Under the pieces are notes generated by a model. That model searched no databases. It had not been told where the DNA came from and was given only the letters and a program-made list of their open reading frames with translations. A DNA stretch of 64,000 bases from JBGASG01 sp046328035. GTDB taxonomy: Bacteria > Cyanobacteriota > Vampirovibrionia > Obscuribacterales > Obscuribacteraceae. The DNA is taken from the NCBI GenBank assembly GCA_046328035.1, contig JAXLXI010000002.1, positions 406,553 to 470,552 on the forward strand. The letters run 5' to 3'. The position numbers and the translations under genes were made by a program. Positions 8,445-16,769 of the stretch are shown piece by piece (the first letter of the stretch is position 1; each line of letters starts with the position of its first letter).

Positions 8445-10556
8445 TCAGCGGCGTTCCAGCCGGCTTTGCGCCGCGTGCGTCAGAGCTTCCAGTGAGAAAC
8501 CATCGGCGGGATACTTGCCGACTGCAGTGCGCACCGTCACCGAAAAGCGCACACCGTTCTCGGCGGTGAATTGCACTTGCTCGACCTCGCGCGCCCAACG
8601 GCTGATGGCACGCTCGACGGCGCGGCCGTCTTCGTTCACGATCGCCAGACAGAATCCGCCCGGCCAGACGCCTCGCAATGACTCCGAGGGAAATCGAGAA
8701 TGCAGCAATTTCCCCACCGTGGAAAAGACATTGATCTTCGAAAACATGCCATAGTCTATTCCCTGAGCTTGATCGACTTGCACCAGCCCTAGTGTCATCT
8801 CCTGGCTGGAACGGCCGCAGTTGATCAGCAAGTCGGATACTTTTGCCATGAAGGCGCGCTCCCGTAAGAGCCCAGTCAGCTCATCGTCGGCTCCTTGAGC
8901 CTTGTCTTGTTGCGCGCGCTTGATCTGCATGTTGACGCGACCGACAAGTTCTTCCGGGATGATCGGCTTGGACAGAAAGTCATTGGCACCGGCCTGAAAA
9001 GCCGCCGCGCGCCCCTGGGCATCAGCCTTGGAAGTGAGGAAAATGATCGGCAGCTGTGACCATTTCTCCGTCGCCCGCACAATGCGGCAAATATCGTAAC
9101 CGCTCAGTCCCGGCATGATCACATCGAGCAAAAGTACATCGGGCTGCACCTTCTCCAGGGTGTCGAGAATGTTGATCGGTTCGTGCAATACAGAAACATT
9201 GATCGACTGAGAGGTGAGAATTCTTTCCATCAACTTGGTTAGAACCTTGTCGTCATCGACTGCAAGTACAGTCGGCGGCTTGACCGGAGCCAGCGAAGCC
9301 AGCTTGGTGAGGCAGGCTTCGAACTGACGCGGATCGCATGGTGCCGGCATAGCGACTGAGGCGCCGGCGAAGATGCGATCGACATCGTCGAGCCGATAGC
9401 CTCGCGAGTGAAGAAACGCCAACGGCAAAGTCGCGTTCAGTCCCGAGACTCGCAGCTCTCTAGCCAGACTGATCGCTACCTCCACACCGATTGCAGTGGT
9501 ATCAATTATGGCGGCATCAAATCGGCTCGAGGCACCCTCTACAGCAGCCTGCACGGCATTGTCAGCAAAGATGACTTTGGCATCGACCGCCGGTGTATAT
9601 GGCTCCGGTGACACTTGCAGTGTTTGCTGACTGCCGACCAGAAGAACTCGTCCGGCCTGCAGTCTTTTCTCGGGAGCCGGGGCGGCCTGCGCTTCCATAA
9701 TCGCACGCAGTTCAGCCTCGCCGTCGGCAAGAGATCGGAAGATCTCCAACCACAAAATGTTTTGAGCCAGCGGGTCGTTGGGATCGAGAAGCTTGACATA
9801 ACCCTCGATTTTGGCTGCCGCATTGCTGAATGCAGTTAGACCCAGCGATGCTGCAGCACCGCGCAATGCATGCGAAATAAACAATGCTTGATCGCGCGCC
9901 TCGCGGCTTGCACCACCGGAATTTTGCAGAGAGCGCAATTCCCGAGCCAGATTTTGCCAGTGCGAAGGCAGGTTGGCCGCCAGTTCCCGCTGGGCATCGC
10001 GCACCGAATTTTCGGCGAACTGCTGCTGACTGATCTCTTGCTGATGCTGCTCGTAATGCGGATCGGAGAAACTATCCTGCGAACGAACCCGCTCAGCGCG
10101 AAAGCTTGGCATATTGGCGACTGCAGATTGCGCTCGCGGACGCTCCATCGACATTGGTTGATAGCGAGACATTCGATCGCCGCCTTGCCGAGCCGGCAAC
10201 AGCGAACCGATCTGATCCAGAAAAAGATTGGGATCGACGGGCTTCTGCAAAATCAGCGAGACATTGAGGATGTTGCGCAGATACTTGAAAGTCTCCGGAT
10301 CGCAAGCCTGGGCGCTGATGAAGACGACCGGAGTATTGTTTCCCATTTCACGCAAGCGCTGGATGAAAGAGATGCCGTTCGCATCCGGCAATTTGAAGTC
10401 GACTACTGCCAGAGCCAGTTCTCGCTGACCGGCAGTCCGTAATCCCTCGGAAGCCGTGCGCGCCTCCTCGACACCAAACCCGGTGCAGGACAGTATGCGC
10501 TGCATCAACTGAATGAAGTTGTCGTCGTCATCTAGAACTAGGATCGATTTGGACAC
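8445..10556 (-). CDS. Multidomain response regulator: REC-HPT-pseudoREC-REC-degenerate GGDEF
   Basis: The product has 703 residues. REC1 (about 4-120) has the acidic pocket LDDDD, phospho-acceptor D53 and K105. Near 230 the sequence ISHALRGAAASLG matches a histidine-phosphotransfer helix. Residues about 305-425 have a receiver-like fold but no proper acidic pocket (pseudo-receiver). A second intact receiver (about 432-550) has AVDDD, LLLDVIMPG and a conserved LSKPI lysine. The C-terminal ~150 residues resemble a GGDEF domain (starts DELTGLL), but the signature loop reads GGFCL, so cyclase activity is unlikely. This is a phosphorelay integrator rather than a simple regulator. It has no adjacent kinase and no DNA-binding domain, so its output is probably protein-protein signalling. 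Confidence 0.85.
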   Translation of the reverse strand: MSKSILVLDDDDNFIQLMQRILSCTGFGVEEARTASEGLRTAGQRELALAVVDFKLPDANGISFIQRLREMGNNTPVVFISAQACDPETFKYLRNILNVSLILQKPVDPNLFLDQIGSLLPARQGGDRMSRYQPMSMERPRAQSAVANMPSFRAERVRSQDSFSDPHYEQHQQEISQQQFAENSVRDAQRELAANLPSHWQNLARELRSLQNSGGASREARDQALFISHALRGAAASLGLTAFSNAAAKIEGYVKLLDPNDPLAQNILWLEIFRSLADGEAELRAIMEAQAAPAPEKRLQAGRVLLVGSQQTLQVSPEPYTPAVDAKVIFADNAVQAAVEGASSRFDAAIIDTTAIGVEVAISLARELRVSGLNATLPLAFLHSRGYRLDDVDRIFAGASVAMPAPCDPRQFEACLTKLASLAPVKPPTVLAVDDDKVLTKLMERILTSQSINVSVLHEPINILDTLEKVQPDVLLLDVIMPGLSGYDICRIVRATEKWSQLPIIFLTSKADAQGRAAAFQAGANDFLSKPIIPEELVGRVNMQIKRAQQDKAQGADDELTGLLRERAFMAKVSDLLINCGRSSQEMTLGLVQVDQAQGIDYGMFSKINVFSTVGKLLHSRFPSESLRGVWPGGFCLAIVNEDGRAVERAISRWAREVEQVQFTAENGVRFSVTVRTAVGKYPADGFSLEALTHAAQSRLERR

Positions 10557-10706
10557 GAGTGACTGAAAACGTTGACAATTAACGGCAATTTCCTATTAGC
10601 ACTTTAGGCGCGGAACGCTTATTTGGCAATGGTTCCAGGAGTTGTCAGTTGCATTTTCTTTTCGGTCGTTATACTATTTGCTATCGTATTTCAAATCAAA
10701 AGCGAA

Positions 10707-10778
10707 GGCAAGAGGGATCGGAGTCGTCACGGGCGGTGCTTGATGCCACCACCGGTGAGTCCTCTAATCTCTCTTGCC
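10707..10778 (-). terminator. Long stem-loop between the duplicated HEL-x-ER gene and the response regulator
   Basis: Bases 10707-10718 can pair with 10767-10778 over 12 bp with one G-U, enclosing 48 nt that hold a further GGTG/CACC pairing. Read on the minus strand it lies just after the stop of the gene at 10797 and is followed by a T-rich stretch (CTTTTGATTT). It may terminate that gene or act in the leader of the response regulator gene. The function is a guess. Confidence 0.35.
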
Positions 10779-10796
10779 TGCTTTCGGTGGGCCATT

Positions 10797-11666
10797 TCAG
10801 CGCACCTTGGACTTCCGTTTCGCCGACTTCGGCTTCACACCGCGGTCGCGAACGCCGTACTCCACTGGCGCCAGTCGCGCTTCGTGGCGTGCCACCAGAC
10901 GCATCTGGCGCAAGCGTTCGTTCATCGTGGCGATCATCGTCTGGTCGTACGCCTTGTCGTATCCACTGCCGGCAGCCATCAGGCGCCGCTCGGACAGCTG
11001 CGTCCGCAACGCGTGATACGCCTCTTCGACGGACATCGCCGAATCGAGCCAGATCTCCCCTTCCGGAACGAAGGGCAGATCGTAATCGTGCGTGCCGAAG
11101 CAGAAGTCGGGATAAAGATCCCGTCTCACCTTCGGACCGTCGACGATCCAGACGTCCAGACCTTGCCGCCGCCCGAAGTACTGGCGGTAGACACCGACCA
11201 GACTGACCGGCTCGACACGATGCTTGCGCCGCGTGCCGGCTCTGATCACGGTCTCGTGCTTGCGCAGTTGGGCTTCGCGCTTTTCAGCGCGGCGCCGGTC
11301 GCGCTCTCGCAAGACCTTCTCGAGCTTCAGTCCTTCCCCGTGCGCCCGGTCGTAAGACCAGCCGCGTTCGCGCATGAGCTTGCGCTCGATCAGCTCATGC
11401 TCCAGGGTGTAGAGGTACTCTTCGATCCCGAGGCGGTTGTCGATCCAGATGTCGTCCGCCGGGTTGTAGCGGTACCGCTGATCGTTGCCACCCATGATGA
11501 AATCAGGGAACAACGTGCGGGCCACCTTCTCGCCGTCGACGATCCAGATTTTCTGGCCTTGCCGCGTGCCGGTTTGCATGCGGTAGATGCCGGTTAGTTT
11601 GACCCGACCATGCCGCTTGTAAACCAAGCCGCACTGCGGGTGCTTTTTGCAGGAGTTGTTCTGCAT
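10797..11666 (-). CDS. Internally duplicated protein with HEL-x-ER...YDxAH motif, function unknown
   Basis: The product has 289 residues in two repeats (about 20-135 and 150-270). Each carries WIVDGxKV, then PDF, then E/D-IWxD, then a helix ending E-R-K/R-LM, then YDxA. Repeat 1 keeps polar, possibly metal-binding residues in HELIERKLM and YDRAH. Repeat 2 has TQLSERRLM and YDKAY, so both His positions are lost, suggesting one potentially active and one degenerate copy. The C-terminus is very basic (KPKSAKRKSKVR), compatible with nucleic-acid contact. Codons are richer in GAG/AAG/CTG than in the A/B families. It is the downstream neighbour of the P1 peptidase gene, 100 bp away on the same strand. 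I do not know a named family. Confidence 0.6.
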   Translation of the reverse strand: MQNNSCKKHPQCGLVYKRHGRVKLTGIYRMQTGTRQGQKIWIVDGEKVARTLFPDFIMGGNDQRYRYNPADDIWIDNRLGIEEYLYTLEHELIERKLMRERGWSYDRAHGEGLKLEKVLRERDRRRAEKREAQLRKHETVIRAGTRRKHRVEPVSLVGVYRQYFGRRQGLDVWIVDGPKVRRDLYPDFCFGTHDYDLPFVPEGEIWLDSAMSVEEAYHALRTQLSERRLMAAGSGYDKAYDQTMIATMNERLRQMRLVARHEARLAPVEYGVRDRGVKPKSAKRKSKVR

Positions 11667-11766
11667 GTTCTTATCCTCAGCCTTCAGGTGAGGCCACTCC
11701 GGCGCAGTTTCTCAATCGAGACCGCACCGCCGAGAAGGCATTACCGAAAGGCTTACGAAGCTTGGT

Positions 11767-13083
11767 TTAGTTCTTGGTTCGACCGTAAGTGCGCATCAGC
11801 TCGACGACGCGGTCGAGCGGCAACGCGGTTGACGTGTTTCCATCACGTCCCACCACGGTGTCAGCCATGCAGAGCGCATTGATGATGGCTTCCTCGGTGG
11901 CATCAGCCGTCGCCGCGTAGAGCGGATCGATGGCGTTGTCACTGAGTTCGGGCAACGACAGGACGGTGTCTTCGGAGGCGCGAGGAATCTGGCGCCCGGT
12001 GGAGAAACCGACAATGAAGTCGCCGCTGGAAGTGTTGGCTACCGACCCGGTGCGGGCCAGCCCCATCGCAGCGCGCTTGCACAGGCGTTCTACCTGGCGC
12101 GCGTTCAGCGGAGCATCGGTTGCCACCACGATCACAATCGAGCCTTCGCGGTGCACCGTAGCCATGTCTTGCTCGAGATGAACTCCGACGGGAACGCCGT
12201 CGATGCGCATCTGGTCGCGGTCGCCATGGTTGCAGTTGACCAGGACGCCGACGGTGTAGCCGCCGTCGTCTTCGGAGAGCACACGCGAAGATGTGCCGAT
12301 GCCGCCCTTCCAGTCGTAGCAGGACATTCCAGTCCCGGCTCCGACTGCGCCTTCGGCGACGGCACCACTGGCGGCACCATCGAGAGCAGCGAAGACGTGC
12401 TGTTGTTTGACGTGGAAGCCCTGCGCATCATTGAGCGCGCTGTCATCGCACTCGCCGACCACCGGCACGTAAGTCTCATCGTCGACGCCGATGTCCGGAT
12501 ACTTGCTGATCATCCAGCGCACCATAGCTGATGCCACGTCGCCGACTTGATGGGTGTTGGTGAGCGCGATCGGGCCTTCGATTCCGCCCGATTCACGAAT
12601 CCAGTCGAGACCCAGCATGCCGCCGTTGCCGTTGACGACGAACGATGCCGCCGTCACCTTGTCGCGCCAGATATCTCCGGAGTGCGGCATGATGACTGTG
12701 ACACCGGTGCGGGCAGGACCTTCGCCGCGAACGAGGTCGCCCTCGCCATGGAAGACAGTCGTGTGCCCGACTTTGACGCCGGGGACGTCGGTGATGGCGT
12801 TGAACTTGCCGGGAGCCAGCGAGCCGATCTCAACGCCGAGGTCGCGCAAGCGCCGGCGGGTCGATTTGTCAGTCTCAACTGGCTGGTCTGCGTCGGCGCC
12901 TTGCGCATCGGCAGAGGTAAGAGTCATGGCGCGAACATCTCCGGCGAAACACCGGTTGATTTTAGCGCCGAGGGGGTGTTTCCGGCTCGTCCACCAGGCC
13001 CAGATCAGGAACCCAATGTTGAAGGCGAGCGAGAGAAACAGGAGAATCGCAATGCCCAGAAGGCCGTTGCTGTGGCTGTGCAT
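11767..13083 (-). CDS. P1 family peptidase (DmpA-like aminopeptidase/D-esterase) with N-terminal membrane anchor
   Basis: The product has about 438 residues from the ATG preceded by CGGAG; a GTG 9 nt further upstream is an alternative. Residues about 8-32 form one hydrophobic helix, so the enzyme is probably membrane-anchored. The rest matches the P1/DmpA family: ITDVPGVKVGHTTV, GVTVIMPHSG, VVNGNGGMLG, ALTNTHQVGD and KGGIGTSSRV (about 260-268). The last is the segment where family members cleave themselves to expose an N-terminal nucleophile. The family contains aminopeptidases that release N-terminal residues, including beta-peptidases. The usual size is about 340-380 residues; the excess is the anchor. 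An internal ATG at 12927 would give a soluble form, so the anchor is the main uncertainty. Confidence 0.85.
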   Translation of the reverse strand: MHSHSNGLLGIAILLFLSLAFNIGFLIWAWWTSRKHPLGAKINRCFAGDVRAMTLTSADAQGADADQPVETDKSTRRRLRDLGVEIGSLAPGKFNAITDVPGVKVGHTTVFHGEGDLVRGEGPARTGVTVIMPHSGDIWRDKVTAASFVVNGNGGMLGLDWIRESGGIEGPIALTNTHQVGDVASAMVRWMISKYPDIGVDDETYVPVVGECDDSALNDAQGFHVKQQHVFAALDGAASGAVAEGAVGAGTGMSCYDWKGGIGTSSRVLSEDDGGYTVGVLVNCNHGDRDQMRIDGVPVGVHLEQDMATVHREGSIVIVVATDAPLNARQVERLCKRAAMGLARTGSVANTSSGDFIVGFSTGRQIPRASEDTVLSLPELSDNAIDPLYAATADATEEAIINALCMADTVVGRDGNTSTALPLDRVVELMRTYGRTKN

Positions 13084-13445
13084 CTCAGTCACTCCGTGTT
13101 ATCGCAAGCCGCGCCATCGTGCAATGGGGGCTGTGCGTTGGTTAAAGGGGGTCATCCACCCGAACGGCATAAGCAGCCGTCAGTAACTCCCGAGAATTCG
13201 TGGCGAGTTGGCTTTTGGAGAAAGCTCTGGTTTTTGTGTTGGGTGGGTGTAGAGAAAAAGTACCTGCACCCTAAAACAATCAGGATCTGGAACTCAAGAG
13301 AAAATCGGTCAAAAAGAGGCCACTAACAGAGCGAGGCCAATTACAAACCCACACTGTGCGCCGGTTTCCAAGAGTTCCATAAGCCGGAATGCGCCGTCTG
13401 AGAAATTGGTAACTCAAGCTGCGAAAGGCACCACCGGCGGTTTCA

Positions 13446-13763
13446 TCAAGGTTTCTTCGGCAAGCCGCCGGCCGCGCCGGTTTCTTTGCCGGCATCTGCA
13501 GCTGGCTTGCCCTCATATCCGCCGACCATGAAGTTGAGAAAAGCACCGCCGGTGACTGCACGCGGGGATGTTCCGGCTTTCGGCTTGGCGGTGACCTTAC
13601 CAGCCCCCTGCTCTTTAATCGTCGAGTGCCAGATCGGTTTTGAAGACTTGGTCTTGGCGCCTTTAATGCCAGGCTGTTGCCCCTGCGCCGGTTTGAGGCA
13701 ACCGGCAAAACCCGTGAGCGCCAGCGTGCAACTTGTAGCAGCCATCAGCAGTTTTCGTCTCAT
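13446..13763 (-). CDS. Small lipoprotein of unknown function
   Basis: The product is about 105 residues from the ATG that follows AGGA. MRRKLLMAATSCTLALTG is a lipoprotein signal and the lipobox ends at FAGC, so the mature protein should begin with a lipidated Cys. The mature part is Lys/Gly/Pro/Ala-rich and low in complexity, with no recognisable fold. Upstream in-frame codons could add 15 residues but would weaken the signal peptide. It is transcribed away from the A1 gene. Confidence 0.6.
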   Translation of the reverse strand: MRRKLLMAATSCTLALTGFAGCLKPAQGQQPGIKGAKTKSSKPIWHSTIKEQGAGKVTAKPKAGTSPRAVTGGAFLNFMVGGYEGKPAADAGKETGAAGGLPKKP

Positions 13764-14097
13764 CGCAATCCTGGTTCGTGCAGGGATGTCTCGACTCCAA
13801 AGTACCACAACGGCAGCCGCTGCTCGCTAGGAAAAACCCGGACTGTTCCGCCCCGGCAAGCAGCTCCCCATGACACTACCTGTGGTGCTACCTCTCACAA
13901 GAATCCGACTTTGTTCGAAACCAAATACGGTGTCGCTCAACACAAAAATTTGCGCAGCCTGAACCCGGGCACACATGACCATCGCGCCTGACAACACCCA
14001 ACCTATCGAGCATTATCGGCTCCTCGTATGTTTTATTTGTTATGTACCGGGTATTTATCTAGCGGAAGTTGGCTACCCTGCAGCGCCAGGTCGGGCT

Positions 14098-16623
14098 ATG
14101 TCATCCGAACACGCGGGACAGAATCCAGGACATTCATCCGAACCGGTCCAAAGGCTGGACGGTGAGATTGCTGCGCTGGGATTGAGACCGGCTCTGGAGC
14201 AGATCTTGGCGTCCGGGATCGAGGTCGGCATCCTGCACGTCGCCGCCCCCAACCGGTCCGGTGCCCTGTTCATTCGCACCGGAGCAGTCAAAGCCGCAAT
14301 CGCACCGGCTTCCAACTTGCAGGGGATGCCGGCTCTCAAGCAAGTGCTGGCCGCCGGCGAAGGCAAATTCCGATTTTCCACCGAGCTCCCCCGCGAGCCA
14401 ATTCGCGAAACGCTCAATATCGACATCGGCTCCCTGCTCGCGTGGCGCAATGCCAACGTCGCCGACCAGATTCCATCTCTGGCCGAAGCACTGAGCGTCC
14501 TGTCCGCCAATGCTTACAGCTCCTGGCCGACCGGACAGGAACAGCGACCGACCGTCGCCGGACCGCCGCCCGAACAGCAAGCCGCTCCTCCCTCCGCCCC
14601 GCCGCAGCAAGCCCCATCCAGCGCCGACTTATTTGGGCTGCAAGAAGCGCTGGCCGCCTACGAAGAACAGAAAAAACAAGAGCGGCAGCAGACAGGCGAA
14701 GACCAGAGCGACAGCGCCAGACAGTACACCCTGGAGCAGATGCAGTTTCAACAGGGTGCGATTCCCACTCCCGCACCAGCCAGCAAGAGCGGTGAAATCA
14801 CGCAGCGCTACGACATCAGCGATTTGAAGGCGATCGCCACACCTGAGACGGCCGCCCCAGGCAGTGCCGCACTGGGCGCCGCCGCCGGCAACATGCGCGC
14901 CACAGGCGAGATGAACACCACGGGCGAACGTCCACGCGACCGCATCCAGGGTGATCCACGCCGCATCAGCATGCCCTATCAACGGGTGGGAGGACACGAC
15001 CGCCCCAGCGGGGCGCACCGCATGCCGGGTGCGCCAGGAGCGCCCGGTGCGCCGGATCCCACCGCCATGCGCAGCACAGCAGAACTGACTCTGCCCACCG
15101 GTGAGACGCTGAAAGCCTCCAAGATGCGCCAGATGCGGCACACACTGATCAGCGTCGGCATCGCCGGCGTGCTGCTTCTGACGGCGGTGATTGCCACCAA
15201 CAAGATGCTGTCGGAAACCAATTCGGTGCAAAACTATGCACGCGGCATGAAGCTGCTCAAGGACGGCTACAAAGACCTGGCGAAAAAGAGTTTTGACAAA
15301 GTCCTGGCATCCGATCCAAAAAACATCAAGGCGCTCCTGGCGCGCGGCACTGCCAATATTCAACTCAACGACTTCCCGGCAGCCCAACGCGACTTCGATG
15401 CGGTGCTGGAAATCGAAAAGAAAAACCTTGATGCGCTCAACGGCAAAGCTCTGTGCTATCTCAAGATGCGCGATTTTAGTCGGGCTGTGCCAGCCACTGA
15501 TGAGCTGCTGATGATTGCGCCCAGAAACACCGAGGCACTGTCCACCTCGGCTCAAGCTTTGCTGGAGTTGCGCAGATTTAAGCTGGCACAAGATGCTGCG
15601 GACAGAATCATCGCCGCCAAGCCTGAAACCGGCATGGCAGCTGCTTACTCATTGCGCGGCGACTCATTTTTCGGTCGCCAGAAATTTGTCGATGCCCGCA
15701 AAGACTACAGCGAGGCGCTCACGCTCGAACCGGGCAATCGGGCTAATTATGCCAAGCGTGCCCGCACTGCCTTGCAGGTGGACGACTTTCAGGGCGCGGT
15801 CGCAGACACTACCCAAGCCATCTTCGGGGATCAGAGCAACCCCGAGCTGTACATGCTGCGCGGTCAAGCCTACGAAAAGCTGAACCAACCAGACAAAGCA
15901 GTCCAGGACTATGACAAGGCAGTCGGGCTGAAACCAGGCCGCGACACCTACGCAGCGCGCGCGCATGCTCACATGTCCATGAAAAACTATAACCGCGCCG
16001 CCGCCGACCTGGCTGAAGTGCTCAAAGACCCCAAGGCGCCAAAGGTATATCACGACGAACTGGCGATGGTGCAACAGAAAATCAAGACGATGCCGGTGGC
16101 AAAAATCGACATGGATGCTTTGATCGGCAAGCCCGAAAAAGCTGTCGTCATGAAGTACGAACAGATGGTGCCCCACGGTCAGGCCTTGCTGGAATCTGGA
16201 CGAGCCGCCGATGCCGTCAAAATACTGACTATGGCTGTCCGCGCCAAACCTCAAGACGTCTGGGCCAGGCGCTACCTGGCTCGCGCCATGGCGATGGCCG
16301 GCATGCCTCAACAAGCTATCGATCAGTTCAAGCAAGTGCAGTTCACTGACCGCTTGGGCCCAAAAGATCGCACCGCCTATGCACACGCGCTCGTCGACCT
16401 GAAACAGCCCAACGAGGCTATTTCGCTGCTCAACGGTGTGGTCTCTGAAGACCCGGATTACGCCGACGCGCGCATATTACTCATCGAGTGCCTGCTAAAG
16501 AGGAATGACCGCGCCAACGCGGTAGAACTTTGCCGCGTTGGCTTGAGCCGCGCCAGAACCGCCAAGGACCAAGAAAACTTCCAGAAGCTCTATCAAGTTG
16601 CGGTTGGTTGGCAGGGCAAATAG
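14098..16623 (+). CDS. Family A1: PATAN-like domain, membrane helix and TPR repeats
   Basis: The product has 841 residues. I chose the ATG at 14098 because the paralogues also begin MS about 12-20 residues before the conserved L-x-GxI-x-x-LGLR. Residues about 15-130 resemble PATAN/DUF4388 (VGILHVAAPNRSGALFIRTG, then GKFRFSTELP). A Pro/Gln-rich cytosolic linker carries DLFGLQEAL (about 178-186) and IPTPAPAS. A single membrane helix lies at about 347-368. The remainder is about a dozen TPR-like helical pairs (for example KDLAKKSFDKVLASDPKNI). Likely topology is PATAN domain inside and TPRs outside. B1 follows 146 bp downstream, probably in one transcript. Role inferred: membrane-spanning scaffold. 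Confidence 0.8.
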   Translation: MSSEHAGQNPGHSSEPVQRLDGEIAALGLRPALEQILASGIEVGILHVAAPNRSGALFIRTGAVKAAIAPASNLQGMPALKQVLAAGEGKFRFSTELPREPIRETLNIDIGSLLAWRNANVADQIPSLAEALSVLSANAYSSWPTGQEQRPTVAGPPPEQQAAPPSAPPQQAPSSADLFGLQEALAAYEEQKKQERQQTGEDQSDSARQYTLEQMQFQQGAIPTPAPASKSGEITQRYDISDLKAIATPETAAPGSAALGAAAGNMRATGEMNTTGERPRDRIQGDPRRISMPYQRVGGHDRPSGAHRMPGAPGAPGAPDPTAMRSTAELTLPTGETLKASKMRQMRHTLISVGIAGVLLLTAVIATNKMLSETNSVQNYARGMKLLKDGYKDLAKKSFDKVLASDPKNIKALLARGTANIQLNDFPAAQRDFDAVLEIEKKNLDALNGKALCYLKMRDFSRAVPATDELLMIAPRNTEALSTSAQALLELRRFKLAQDAADRIIAAKPETGMAAAYSLRGDSFFGRQKFVDARKDYSEALTLEPGNRANYAKRARTALQVDDFQGAVADTTQAIFGDQSNPELYMLRGQAYEKLNQPDKAVQDYDKAVGLKPGRDTYAARAHAHMSMKNYNRAAADLAEVLKDPKAPKVYHDELAMVQQKIKTMPVAKIDMDALIGKPEKAVVMKYEQMVPHGQALLESGRAADAVKILTMAVRAKPQDVWARRYLARAMAMAGMPQQAIDQFKQVQFTDRLGPKDRTAYAHALVDLKQPNEAISLLNGVVSEDPDYADARILLIECLLKRNDRANAVELCRVGLSRARTAKDQENFQKLYQVAVGWQGK

Positions 16624-16769
16624 CCGAATCCGGACGGAACGAGGATCGCAGTGCACGTGCCTCGCTTCAAGTTGACGCCTCGTATTCCCTAGGCTACAGT
16701 GGAATTAGAAGTTGATTCCGGAATCCGATCCCGCCTTATGCATGCTGAGTTACCTGAGAGGTTCACACC

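Noticed and set aside
8445..10556. Active diguanylate cyclase
   Set aside because: The signature loop reads GGFCL instead of GG(D/E)EF, so catalysis is unlikely.
13280..13708. 142-codon minus-strand frame overlapping the small lipoprotein
   Set aside because: The overlapping frame with a proper lipobox and ribosome-binding site is preferred; this one has Arg/Ser/Pro-rich composition and no signal.
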